Source: JAGQYP01 sp041392305
Lineage (GTDB): Bacteria > Bacteroidota > Bacteroidia > Flavobacteriales_D > Crocinitomicaceae
Assembly: GCA_041392305.1 (NCBI GenBank)
Contig: JAWKMJ010000011.1
Span: 1-64,000 of the forward strand
Length of the DNA stretch: 64,000 nt
Direction of reading: 5' to 3'
The position numbers and the translations under genes are program-made. Shown here in pieces: positions 42,775 to 52,182 of the stretch. A model generated the notes under the pieces. It was not told the origin of the DNA. It saw only the letters and a list, made by a program, of their open reading frames with translations, and made no database searches. Each line of letters begins with the position of its first letter. The stretch's first letter is position 1.

Positions 42775-43609
42775 TCGAACTTTAAGGCAACGAATTCCCT
42801 CGGAAAAACTGCTGCGAAGGATTCCCAAATCTTGCGCAAAACCGGAGTGAACAAGACTCTAGATTCTAGATTCAAGACACCAGACTAAGCTGAGAAGGAT
42901 TCCCAAATCCTGCGCAAAACAGGAGTGAATTAGATTCAAGACACTAGACTCAAGACACAAGATGTAAGTCTGTTTTTTAAAAATCTAGTGTTCTAAGTCT
43001 ATTAATCTTGTAGTCTTGTAATCTGTAAGTCTGAAAGTCTGACAATCTTGAAATCTGATAATCTTGAAGTTTAAAGCTGCGGAGGATTCCCAAATCCTGC
43101 GTAAACAAGAGTGAAGGGGACACTAGATTCCAGATCCAAGACTCCAGACGCAAGACTCTGCAGCGAAGGATTCCCAAATCCTGCGCAAAACAGGAGTCAG
43201 TTAGATTCTAGATCCAAGACACTAGATGCAAGACTTTTTTTATAATCTGTTTACCAATAAACCTAGAAGTCTAAAAGTCTTATAATCTGACAATCTAATA
43301 ATCTGTAAATCTGAAAGTCTGAAAGTCTGACAATCTTGAAATCTGATAATCTTGCAGTCTAAAGCTTCGGAGGATTCCCAAATCCTGCGCTCGACATGAG
43401 TGAGTGAGATTCAAGATACTAGACTCAAGACACAAGGCTAAGCTGCGGAGGATTCCCAAATCCTGCGTAAAACAAGAGTGAATGAGATTCTAGATTCAAG
43501 ACACAAGATTCAAGACACAAGATTCAAGACTATTTTTTCTATAATCTAAAAGTCTGATAATCTTGCAATCTGAAAATCTTGTAGTCTGGCAATCTGAAAA
43601 TCCAAAAAT
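42775..43609. repeat. Repeat-filled intergenic region, array 2
   Basis: 835 bases without a gene. Head units with core GGATTCCCAAATCCTGCGC or close variants start at about 42811, 42889, 43076, 43158, 43374 and 43442. After some of them come arms of words CTAGATTC, CCAGAT and CAAGAC, a T-run (about 42971, 43233, 43532), then the opposite arm of words AGTCTGAAAGTCTGACAATC and CTTG. The two arms are loosely complementary, so each composite could fold as a long imperfect hairpin. The last right arm supplies the stop codon (TAG) of pssA. Confidence 0.85.
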
Positions 43610-44533
43610 CTAATTATCCTTCTTTCTGAAAGTACTCCCAACCGAAATCAAAATATAGGTCAGAATAATAAAAGGAAAAGACCACAATTGTAGAAGGACA
43701 ATCCACCCAATGCAAATCAATACAAAAACATACCGAATTTCATTTCCTTTCCATCCAAAACCTTTTACTTTCAATGAAAACAAGCGTATTTCCGACACCA
43801 ACAAAAAGGAAAAGAGAATTGTAAAGGCAATCAAAACTTTGTAATCCAAGAGAAATAAGGCCAATGATGCTTGCCAGTCGGTCAGCTGGTCGGCAGCCAA
43901 ATAACTATGCAATATGAAAACAAATCCGACGAAGAAAATAGTGTTTGCCGGTGTTGCTAAACCAATAAAACCATCTGTTTGCCTCGGGTCGATATTGAAT
44001 TTAGCAAGACGAAACAAAGAGAAAATGGCAATCAATAAACCTGTAAAGGGTAAATAAGACATCCAAACTGGAGTTTCTTTTTCTCCTTCAATCTTATCAG
44101 TTTCCAAACCTTTGTTGAAATGCATGGCTCTGGAATGGTTGTATAAACTATTCAGCACTAAAAGATCCGGTGCGTCTTTTTTGTAGTTTTTTTGAAATTC
44201 GCCCAGTTGCTCGGATTGACCTATACTTTGAATAAATTCTCTTCTTTTTTCCAAATCATTGGACAAACTTAAATTAATCAAAATCACCATGATGATTCCA
44301 GGCGCCAATCCAAAAGTGACCATATCTGCCAAGGAGTCCAATTGTTTCCCCAGTTCTCCAGTAACCCCAAGTTTTCTGGCTGCAAATCCATCAAAAAAAT
44401 CAAGAAAGGCGGAAATGAAAATACACCATGGAGCCCAGCTGAGATGTCCGGTCAAAGCAAAAAAGATGGCCAAACTTCCAAATAACAGGTTGCCTGCCGT
44501 AAGAATATTGGGAATTTGACGTATTATTTGCAT
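43610..44533 (-). CDS. pssA: CDP-diacylglycerol-serine O-phosphatidyltransferase
   Basis: A 307-residue integral membrane enzyme making phosphatidylserine. The CDP-alcohol phosphotransferase signature D-G-x2-A-R-x8-G-x3-D-x3-D is complete (DGFAARKLG, then GELGKQLDSLAD, about residues 48-70). Around eight membrane helices. A ~60-residue soluble insert (RREFIQSIGQSEQLGEFQKN to TDKIEGEKETP) is longer than in Bacillus-type enzymes. It lies against a repeat array; the stop codon is in the repeat. Confidence 0.93.
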   Translation of the reverse strand: MQIIRQIPNILTAGNLLFGSLAIFFALTGHLSWAPWCIFISAFLDFFDGFAARKLGVTGELGKQLDSLADMVTFGLAPGIIMVILINLSLSNDLEKRREFIQSIGQSEQLGEFQKNYKKDAPDLLVLNSLYNHSRAMHFNKGLETDKIEGEKETPVWMSYLPFTGLLIAIFSLFRLAKFNIDPRQTDGFIGLATPANTIFFVGFVFILHSYLAADQLTDWQASLALFLLDYKVLIAFTILFSFLLVSEIRLFSLKVKGFGWKGNEIRYVFVLICIGWIVLLQLWSFPFIILTYILISVGSTFRKKDN

Positions 44534-44607
44534 ACTGAATTCAAATTAAGTTAATATTTGTCGATATTTACACAATTTTAAAGAACAAATTGAGTTTATT
44601 ATCGTAC

Positions 44608-44615
44608 TACGTTTG
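44608..44615 (+). promoter_or_regulatory. Bacteroidota -7 box TACGTTTG before porV2-like gene
   Basis: A perfect TAnnTTTG ending nine bases before ATG 44624; the transcript would have a very short leader or start at the ATG. ATG 44630 is an alternative start. Confidence 0.5.
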
Positions 44616-44623
44616 TACAATTC

Positions 44624-45763
44624 ATGCTGATGTTGCTTAGAAAAATTGTTTTATCCCTTATTCCCCTGATGGCCATATTCATGGTGCGTGCTCAAAGTTC
44701 CTTGGCTCCAAAATATTCCAATGATTTCTTGTCGATTGGTGTGGATGCAAGAGCTTTAGGTATGTCTAATTCTGTGGTGGCTGGAGTAAACGATGTGACT
44801 TCGGGATATTGGAATCCTGCTGGTTTGGTTCAAATGGAAACTATGTTGGATTTTGGAATCATGCATGCTGAATATTTTGCCGGAATATCCAAATATGACT
44901 ACATAGGAGCTGCGTATAAAATTGATGAAAAATCAGCTGTGGGTATTACTGGGATAAGATTTGGAGTGGATAATATCCCCAATACCACCCAGCTTATTGA
45001 TGCGGATGGAAATGTAAACTACGATAATATTACCACCTTTACGGCTGCAGACTATGGTTTTTTACTAACCTATTCAAGGGAATTATCGATTCCAAGGTTA
45101 TATGTTGGGGGAAATGTCAAAATAGTCTATCGTCAGGTCGGTGATTTTGCACATTCATGGGGCTTTGGACTGGATGCTGGAATTCAATACCATTTGAAGA
45201 AAAATTGGAAGTTTGGTGCCGTTCTTCGTGATGCCACTTCTACGTTTAATGCATGGGTTTTTAAGTTAGATGATGTGACTAAAGATGTATGGTTACAAAC
45301 TGGTAATGAATTACCCGAGAATGGTCTGGAGTTAACCCTTCCACGCTTGATCTTGGGAGCCCAAGGAGATTTTAAGTTCGGAAAAGGTTTTTATGGTTTG
45401 TTTGAAATGGATTTTGATTTTACCTTCGATGGAAGAAGAAATGTACTCGTTCGAACAGCACCTATTTCAATTGATCCACATCTTGGGGTAGAACTTGGTT
45501 GGAAACAATATGTTGCCCTGCGTGCAGGATTTGGAAATTTCCAATTCGAAACGCAATTTGACGGAAGTGAGAAATTGTCTTTTCAACCTAATATCGGTAT
45601 TGGAATCGGTTTTAAAGGGATTCGTCTCGATTATGCCTTCACCGATATTGGAAACCAGTCTGTTGCCTTGTATTCTCACATTTTTTCTCTTAAATTTAGA
45701 ATCAAAGGTAAAAGAGATAAGCAACAGCAAAAGGGGAATGAAACAACCCCTAAAAATGAATGA
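44624..45763 (+). CDS. PorV2-type outer-membrane beta-barrel (type IX secretion-associated)
   Basis: A 379-residue outer-membrane protein of the PorV/PorQ-FadL type. Signal peptide (KIVLSLIPLMAIFMVRAQ), then the family start FLSIGVDARALGMSNSVVAG, SGYWNPAGLVQ, and amphipathic strands ending in FRIKGKRDKQQQKGN. PorV carries substrates from the type IX translocon to the PorU sortase. It overlaps the C25 peptidase gene by ATGA, so this is the PorV2/PorU2-type pair rather than the core porV. Confidence 0.85.
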   Translation: MLMLLRKIVLSLIPLMAIFMVRAQSSLAPKYSNDFLSIGVDARALGMSNSVVAGVNDVTSGYWNPAGLVQMETMLDFGIMHAEYFAGISKYDYIGAAYKIDEKSAVGITGIRFGVDNIPNTTQLIDADGNVNYDNITTFTAADYGFLLTYSRELSIPRLYVGGNVKIVYRQVGDFAHSWGFGLDAGIQYHLKKNWKFGAVLRDATSTFNAWVFKLDDVTKDVWLQTGNELPENGLELTLPRLILGAQGDFKFGKGFYGLFEMDFDFTFDGRRNVLVRTAPISIDPHLGVELGWKQYVALRAGFGNFQFETQFDGSEKLSFQPNIGIGIGFKGIRLDYAFTDIGNQSVALYSHIFSLKFRIKGKRDKQQQKGNETTPKNE

Positions 45764-48700
45764 GACTAAATTTACTCATATTTCTTCTTGGCATTTACTC
45801 GTTTTCATTTTCACAACCCTATGGAAACGAATGGATCAACTACTCTCAAAACTATTACTCTTTCAAAATTGCAGAGGACGGAATTTATCGAATTGATCAT
45901 ACAGTGCTTCAAAATGCAGGTATTCCGCTTGGCAGCATAACTTCTTCTCAATTTCAACTTTTTACTCGGGAAAAAGAGGTGGAACTTTTTGTAAGTGATG
46001 GTGGAGACGGAACTATTGATCCAGGCGATTTTATAGAATTTTATGCCAGAAAAAATGATGGATGGCTAGATTCCTTAGTTTATGATTCACCAAGTAATAT
46101 TCTTAATCCGTACTATTCGCTATACAATGATACGATTCACTATTTTCTGACCTGGAAAACTTCTGGAAATGGACTTCGTGTAGTGGAAGAAACAGATGTA
46201 AATTTCAGTGGGTTTGCAATTCAAAACTACTTCATGAAATACATACGAACCGAATTTACAGGTACTTATGTAGAAGGAGAAAAAGTGAGTGGCTTGTCAA
46301 GTTCTTATTTCTCGGCGGCAGAAGGTTGGGCGCTTTATCCGTCCAATGCAGTTCCTACTAATGTAAGTCGTAATGTGATATTGCCAACAACGAATATTTA
46401 TACCGCGGTTGGAGCTCCAGATGCGGTGGGGTTAGCTGTGAGCTGTGGGGTGTCGAATGCCAGCTATACGGGTTCTGGGAATCATCACCTCTCCATAACT
46501 TATGGGAGTTTAGTTCCTCTTTTTGATACGGTTTATTCAGGATATCAACTGATCAAACACCCCTTTCAAATTGCTGCTTCAACATTAGTAAATGGAAGTA
46601 CTAATTTTGTTCATACTTATATTAATGATCAAGGGGCTGCATCGGATTATCAGTCAATTGCTTATGTGGATTTAACTTACCCCGCCACCACCGATTTTTC
46701 TGGGTTGACTTCGTATGATTTTTTGGCTCCTTTTAATACTTTAGAAAGTAAATCCAGATACGATATTACTAACCACACTATTTCTATTCCAATTGTTTAT
46801 GCTTTTGGTGATCAGACACATAGAATAAATGCCCAAGTAAACGGAGGTATTTTACAATTTTTAGTTCCTAATAATAGCTCTGGAGAACAGTTGGTCGTTG
46901 TTGCTGATCAGACTGAAATTAAATCGGTTCCTGTGTTAGAGCCTATAAATGGTAATGGGAGTTTTACGAATTACTCACTTATTTCTTCGGATAATTTTTT
47001 GATTATATCTGAATCAAGTTTAAGTTCTTCGGTAGCACAATATGAAGCCTACAGAGAAAGTGCTCAGGGAGGTGGATACAATGTGTATACCGCTTATACG
47101 AATGAGCTTTATCTACAATTTGGAGGGGGAATTGAAAAACATGCCTTGGGAATACGCAGATTTGTCAACTACTTTGTAAATAATTCTACCACAAATCCTG
47201 AGTTTATGTTCCTGATAGGAAAGGGGATTAGAGAGGCAAATGAGTCCAATACGCTTTTAGGTGTTGGTTCTAGAAATGATTCGGCTTCCTACCAATCAAA
47301 TTTAGTCCCTTCATGGGGTTATCCTTCTTCGGATGTCTTGCTTACCGCAGGTTTGGATGGGAATTTATGGGTACCTCTTCTAAGTACAGGTCGTCTATCT
47401 GCGAGTACAGATCAGGAAGTGCTAGATTATCTATCAAAGATGCAGGAGTTTGAGTCTGCCCAAGATCCTTCGTCCATTTATTCAACCTCCACGAAAGATT
47501 GGCAAAAACAAATTTTACATTTTGGTGGGGGATCGACGGATTATGAGCAGCAATTGTTTAAAGCTTATTTACAAGGTTTTGAGGCGAAAATTGAAGGATT
47601 GAAATTTGGAGGAAATGTCTATTCAACCTATAAAACAGTTTCTGAACCTATTGATCCGGTTACTTCACAGGATGTTACAAATCGAATAAATTCAGGTGCT
47701 TCGATAATGACTTTCTTCGGGCATGCATCGGCTTCGGGATTTGATCAAAATGTGGATGATCCTTCCAATTGGTACAATCAGGGAAAATATCCTTTGGTGA
47801 TTGGGAATGCATGTTATACGGGGAACATTTTTAATCCGGTTTCCAATTCTACATCTGAACGCTTTGTCATGATTCCAAATAAAGGGGCAATTGCGTTTCT
47901 TTCTTCGGTTAAACTAGGCTTTTCCAACACATTGAATACGTATACAAGTGAGTTGTATCAGCAAATTTCAACAGATGCGTATGGGGCTGCTCTTGGAACA
48001 CAAATTCGGAATACCATCCAGGCTGTTGAATCGCCTTCTGGTGGCTTGTATTTGGAGTCTACTTGTTTAGGGATGACCTTGCACGGTGATCCTGCATTGA
48101 AAGTTAATTGGCATCAAAACCCGGAATTTGAAATTACGAATCAAAGTCTAATTGTTGAGCCGGAAAACATCAATCTATCGGTAGATACCATTACAGTCAA
48201 ATTGGTCTTAACAAATTTGGGTAGAGCTACAGATTCTAGTTTTACGGTTGAATTGAGAAGAACATTTCCAGGCGCTACAGTTGATTCGGTCTATAGCTTG
48301 GTTTCTAACGGGTTGTATTATAAGGACACTGTAGAGTTTAAAATGCCTTTGGATCCAAATAATGGTCCAGGTCTGAATGTTTTTTCTGCAAAAGTTGATA
48401 TTCCTTCGCAGATTACGGAACAATACGATGAGGTTTTCAATAATGAAATTTCTGTTCCTTACTTTATTTCAATAGAAGGTATCTATCCTGTTTGGCCTTT
48501 TGAATATGCAGTTGTTCCCTACGATACGGTTACTTTGAAGGCTTCAACAAACAATCCTTTTGTAAGCGATCGTTTGTACAGATTTGAAATTGATACTACA
48601 GATTTATTCAATTCTCCATTTCGCAAATACAAGGAAGTAATGTCTCCTGGAGGTGTCGTTGAAGTAGCTCCAAATGAATGGTTAAATGCTAATACAGATC

Positions 48701-50880
48701 TCCCTGAAATGCTTGTTCTGTCGGATAGTACAGTTTGTTTTTGGCGAGTAGCGATCGATAGCTCGGTTTTGCTGTGGAATGAATCATCTTTCCAATATAT
48801 ACCAGGAAAACAAGGTTGGGGACAAGAACACTTCTTTCAGTTTAAAAACAACGATTTTGTCAACTTAAACTATGATCGAATACTCAGAAAAAGAAGCTTC
48901 TTCCCAGATAAAAAGATCATCAATTGTCAAGTCTATGGAAATTCAACTGATTTTAATGAATTGCTTGCAACAGACTGGAAAATTGATGGTGAAGTGCAAG
49001 AATATGGTTTGTGCGGCTTAACTCCGTCTTTAATCGTTGCGGTTGTAGATCCAATTACGCTCGAGGCATGGGGAACTGCAAATGGAGGTCAAAATCCTAC
49101 ACATTCTTTTGGAAATGTAAATGATGGAGCCTCTTGTCGAAACCGAGTGGAAAAGTACTTTATCTTTCGCCAAAATAGTTCCGCACAATTAGCTGCGTTT
49201 GAAAACATGGTTTTGAACGAAATTCCAGATAGCTTTTATGTTTTGATTTATACAACTACTTATGCTGATTTTGCACAATGGGATGCACTTTATCCAAGTA
49301 CATACAATGTTTTTCAATCATTGGGTTCAACGAATATTGCAACTGGTAATCCAAATGTTCCTTTCATATTTTTCACAAAAAAAGGAGATAACTCAAAAAC
49401 ACACGAAGAAATTGGCGTAAGCATAGACTCAGATCTCATTTTGAATGACACTCTTGATGGGTACGATTATTTAGGTGAAGAAAAATCTACTATGATTGGT
49501 CCTGCTTTTAATTGGAGTGCCTTGTATTGGAAGCAAAACCCAGAAGAATCGCCTACCTCTGACAGCACCCGTTTGCAGGTTTATGGAACCAATACCTTAG
49601 GTGTAGAAACTCTGCTAATTGACACTCTATTTTCAACATTAGACTCTATAGCGAATCTCAATTTGATGATCCCTGCTGCTACATTCCCTTGGATAAGGTT
49701 GAAGGCCATTATCAAAGACAGTATAGATTTTACACCCGCCCAAATAGATGGATGGCATGTGCTCTACGAACCGGTTCCAGAAGCTGCAATTGAAGGTGAA
49801 CTTGGGTATTATTGGAGTGCTTCCGATACGATACCAGAAGGAATGGATGTGTCATTTGCTGGCCAAATTCTTAACGTAAGTGACTATCCTATGGACTCCC
49901 TTCTTGTAAAATATTGGATTGAGGATCAATATAGAAACATTCATCCAATTCCTTATCTAAGACAGGATTCTTTGCGCGTTGGTGGTGATCTTTTGGACAC
50001 CATTACCTTTAATACTACTGGACTTTCAGGAAGAAATCTCCTGTGGATGGAAGTAAATCCTTATGTTACACCGATTCTTCAAGATCAATTAGAAATGCAT
50101 TATTTCAATAATCTGGCTCAAATTCCATTTTATGTGGCTCCCGATGAAATCAATCCTGTGTTGGATGTGACTTTTGATGGAACCCATATTTTAAATGGAG
50201 ATATTGTGAGTGGTAAAGCTCAAATCGTAATCTCTTTAAATGACGAGAATGAATTCCTCTTGCTAGATGAAGATGCAGATACAGCGAACTTTGGTATTTA
50301 TCTCAAAGATCCATTAGGTAATCAAGTCCGAATTCCATTTATAGGACCAATTGGGGAAACGGTTATGCAATGGATACCTGCTTCGGGTCCAGAAAACAAA
50401 TTCAAAATTATTTATGATGGGAATTTTGCTTTGGATGGAATCTACGAGCTATTGGTTCAAGGAAGTGATGTTTCAGGAAATAATTCAGGGGATCTCGAAT
50501 ATCGAATCGAATTTGAGGTAATTAACCAATCTTCCGTCACTTATCTGATGAATTATCCGAATCCGTTTTCCACTAGTACGCGATTTGTCTTTACTTTAAC
50601 TGGAAATCAAATTCCAGATGAAATGAGAATTCAAATTCTTACTGTTACCGGAAAAGTTGTTAAAACCATAACTATGGATGAGTTTGGTCCAATTAAAGTT
50701 GGGAAGAATATTAGCGAATATGCCTGGGATGGTAGAGATGATTGGGGCGACCAATTGGCTAATGGGGTCTATTTGTACACGGTGCAAATGAGAATCAATG
50801 GAGAGACAATTGACCATCGAGGCTCTGGTGCCGATGAATTCTTTAAAAAGGAATTTGGTAAAATGTATTTGCTCAGGTAG
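45760..50880 (+). CDS. PorU2-type C25 (gingipain-like) peptidase
   Basis: A 1706-residue secreted protein. Signal peptide (LNLLIFLLGIYSFSFSQ). Residues ~390-780 are a peptidase C25 domain with His655 (MTFFGHASASGFD) and Cys685 (VIGNACYTGNIF), the catalytic pair. The very long following region (~800-1580) is beta-sandwich-rich. The C-terminal ~95 residues (YPNPFSTSTRFVFTL, TGKVVKTI, AWDGRDDWGDQLANGVYLYTV) are a FlgD-like/T9SS type-A-like Ig domain, normally a type IX export signal. PorU itself cuts such signals and attaches cargo to lipid; this paralogue probably does so for special cargo, but that is inferred. Confidence 0.87.
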   Translation: MRLNLLIFLLGIYSFSFSQPYGNEWINYSQNYYSFKIAEDGIYRIDHTVLQNAGIPLGSITSSQFQLFTREKEVELFVSDGGDGTIDPGDFIEFYARKNDGWLDSLVYDSPSNILNPYYSLYNDTIHYFLTWKTSGNGLRVVEETDVNFSGFAIQNYFMKYIRTEFTGTYVEGEKVSGLSSSYFSAAEGWALYPSNAVPTNVSRNVILPTTNIYTAVGAPDAVGLAVSCGVSNASYTGSGNHHLSITYGSLVPLFDTVYSGYQLIKHPFQIAASTLVNGSTNFVHTYINDQGAASDYQSIAYVDLTYPATTDFSGLTSYDFLAPFNTLESKSRYDITNHTISIPIVYAFGDQTHRINAQVNGGILQFLVPNNSSGEQLVVVADQTEIKSVPVLEPINGNGSFTNYSLISSDNFLIISESSLSSSVAQYEAYRESAQGGGYNVYTAYTNELYLQFGGGIEKHALGIRRFVNYFVNNSTTNPEFMFLIGKGIREANESNTLLGVGSRNDSASYQSNLVPSWGYPSSDVLLTAGLDGNLWVPLLSTGRLSASTDQEVLDYLSKMQEFESAQDPSSIYSTSTKDWQKQILHFGGGSTDYEQQLFKAYLQGFEAKIEGLKFGGNVYSTYKTVSEPIDPVTSQDVTNRINSGASIMTFFGHASASGFDQNVDDPSNWYNQGKYPLVIGNACYTGNIFNPVSNSTSERFVMIPNKGAIAFLSSVKLGFSNTLNTYTSELYQQISTDAYGAALGTQIRNTIQAVESPSGGLYLESTCLGMTLHGDPALKVNWHQNPEFEITNQSLIVEPENINLSVDTITVKLVLTNLGRATDSSFTVELRRTFPGATVDSVYSLVSNGLYYKDTVEFKMPLDPNNGPGLNVFSAKVDIPSQITEQYDEVFNNEISVPYFISIEGIYPVWPFEYAVVPYDTVTLKASTNNPFVSDRLYRFEIDTTDLFNSPFRKYKEVMSPGGVVEVAPNEWLNANTDLPEMLVLSDSTVCFWRVAIDSSVLLWNESSFQYIPGKQGWGQEHFFQFKNNDFVNLNYDRILRKRSFFPDKKIINCQVYGNSTDFNELLATDWKIDGEVQEYGLCGLTPSLIVAVVDPITLEAWGTANGGQNPTHSFGNVNDGASCRNRVEKYFIFRQNSSAQLAAFENMVLNEIPDSFYVLIYTTTYADFAQWDALYPSTYNVFQSLGSTNIATGNPNVPFIFFTKKGDNSKTHEEIGVSIDSDLILNDTLDGYDYLGEEKSTMIGPAFNWSALYWKQNPEESPTSDSTRLQVYGTNTLGVETLLIDTLFSTLDSIANLNLMIPAATFPWIRLKAIIKDSIDFTPAQIDGWHVLYEPVPEAAIEGELGYYWSASDTIPEGMDVSFAGQILNVSDYPMDSLLVKYWIEDQYRNIHPIPYLRQDSLRVGGDLLDTITFNTTGLSGRNLLWMEVNPYVTPILQDQLEMHYFNNLAQIPFYVAPDEINPVLDVTFDGTHILNGDIVSGKAQIVISLNDENEFLLLDEDADTANFGIYLKDPLGNQVRIPFIGPIGETVMQWIPASGPENKFKIIYDGNFALDGIYELLVQGSDVSGNNSGDLEYRIEFEVINQSSVTYLMNYPNPFSTSTRFVFTLTGNQIPDEMRIQILTVTGKVVKTITMDEFGPIKVGKNISEYAWDGRDDWGDQLANGVYLYTVQMRINGETIDHRGSGADEFFKKEFGKMYLLR

Positions 50881-50892
50881 GTTTGTAAGGTT

Positions 50893-52071
50893 CTATGAAA
50901 GTCTTTTGAATTCTCTACGCATGCGTAAAAATGGTTTTTCAAAATACTTGTAACTCAAATGGGCCAGAATAAGTGTTAAAATAAATGCGACTAGAGGAAA
51001 AATAGCTTTTATGAATCCTCCCAATTCTCCCTGATGCTCTCCCTTCCAAATGGCGATTCCAAAAACTATAAAATCCATAACTAAAATATGAAACATATAA
51101 GAGCCATAGCTGATTTTACCCAAATAAGAGGCAAATTTGAAATTTCTGAATTTAAATGGTGAATAGGAGCTAAAGGTTTGTTCAATTATTATGAATCCTA
51201 CGATTGAGGGAACAAGAATGGCGTTGAGGACACTAAAAATGATATTGCCATAAAATACTCCTGCAACAATTAAATAACCAACGAAACCAAAATACAAATA
51301 CTTTAAAAAGTTCTTTTCCAGTGATTTTATATATTCTACTAGGTCTTTTTTCTCTCTTACATGAACAGCTATCAATGCCCCAATACCAAAGTCTGACAGA
51401 TAATAAAGTGTATTGTAATAGGAATGATAGTCCTTGAATGCCTGCATTTCAGTAAAAAGTCCGGATGATAACCTATAAAGTACCCCAAACGAAATGAATG
51501 CATAGCAAATGTTTTTTAAGTTCCTTCCTAGTAAGTTGATAATGAATCCCCACACAAGATAGAATTGAACCTCCACAGCAATCGTCCATAAAATAACCAA
51601 GCCTGTGAAGAAATCAGCTCCATTTCCAAAGTAGTAAAAGTTAGAACTAAAAGTCAAAAATGGGAGCAAGGGGGGAAATTTAAAATGATAATTCAGGTCC
51701 AAAAATGTAATCGTTTTGGGGATACCAATGAAGATCAGAAGTAGAATGAGAAAATAGAGAGGGAATATCCGAAGCGCACGCCTTTTGTAAAAACTTAGGA
51801 GTTTGAATCCACCGTAATACTCAATTTCACGTATGGCCAAGGCAGTAATAAGAAAGGCAGATATTGTAAAGAATAATTCTATTCCAAATACACCTCCAAA
51901 AGTAAGAGCATTGTCTAAATGTTTTCCGGATTCATTAGCAAGATCTTCACTGAAAAAAGATTTCACATGCATAATGAAAACAAGTAAAAATCCAATAAAC
52001 CTCAAGGCATCAAGGTCTTTGTAGTGTAGCCTTCGCGATTTACTCTTTTTTTTAGACTCTTTTCTTTCCAA
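50893..52071 (-). CDS. Acyltransferase 3 family (OafA-like) membrane protein
   Basis: A 392-residue protein with about ten membrane helices. The N-terminal YKDLDALRFIGFLLVFIMHVKSFF contains the conserved R..H motif of acyltransferase 3, and FGIELFFTISAFLIT is the second signature. Such enzymes O-acetylate polysaccharides or lipids on the periplasmic side. No extra SGNH domain is present. It converges on the PorU2 gene with only 12 bases between stops. Confidence 0.9.
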   Translation of the reverse strand: MERKESKKKSKSRRLHYKDLDALRFIGFLLVFIMHVKSFFSEDLANESGKHLDNALTFGGVFGIELFFTISAFLITALAIREIEYYGGFKLLSFYKRRALRIFPLYFLILLLIFIGIPKTITFLDLNYHFKFPPLLPFLTFSSNFYYFGNGADFFTGLVILWTIAVEVQFYLVWGFIINLLGRNLKNICYAFISFGVLYRLSSGLFTEMQAFKDYHSYYNTLYYLSDFGIGALIAVHVREKKDLVEYIKSLEKNFLKYLYFGFVGYLIVAGVFYGNIIFSVLNAILVPSIVGFIIIEQTFSSYSPFKFRNFKFASYLGKISYGSYMFHILVMDFIVFGIAIWKGEHQGELGGFIKAIFPLVAFILTLILAHLSYKYFEKPFLRMRREFKRLS

Positions 52072-52169
52072 AACTATAATCGATTTACTCTTTCGGTCTC
52101 AAAGTTATTATTTATACTTTAAATTTCTCTTTAGGTTCTATTTTGAATGAATTGCCTGTAAATAAATAA

Positions 52170-52177
52170 TATCTTTG
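52170..52177 (+). promoter_or_regulatory. Bacteroidota -7 box TATCTTTG before lnt
   Basis: A perfect TAnnTTTG five bases before the lnt start codon; transcription would begin at or near the ATG. No -33 box at the normal distance. Confidence 0.4.
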
Positions 52178-52182
52178 TTAGC

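Noticed and set aside
42775..43609. CRISPR-like array
   Set aside because: Units have no constant repeat with unique spacers of fixed length; the pieces between the heads are themselves repeats, and no cas gene is present.
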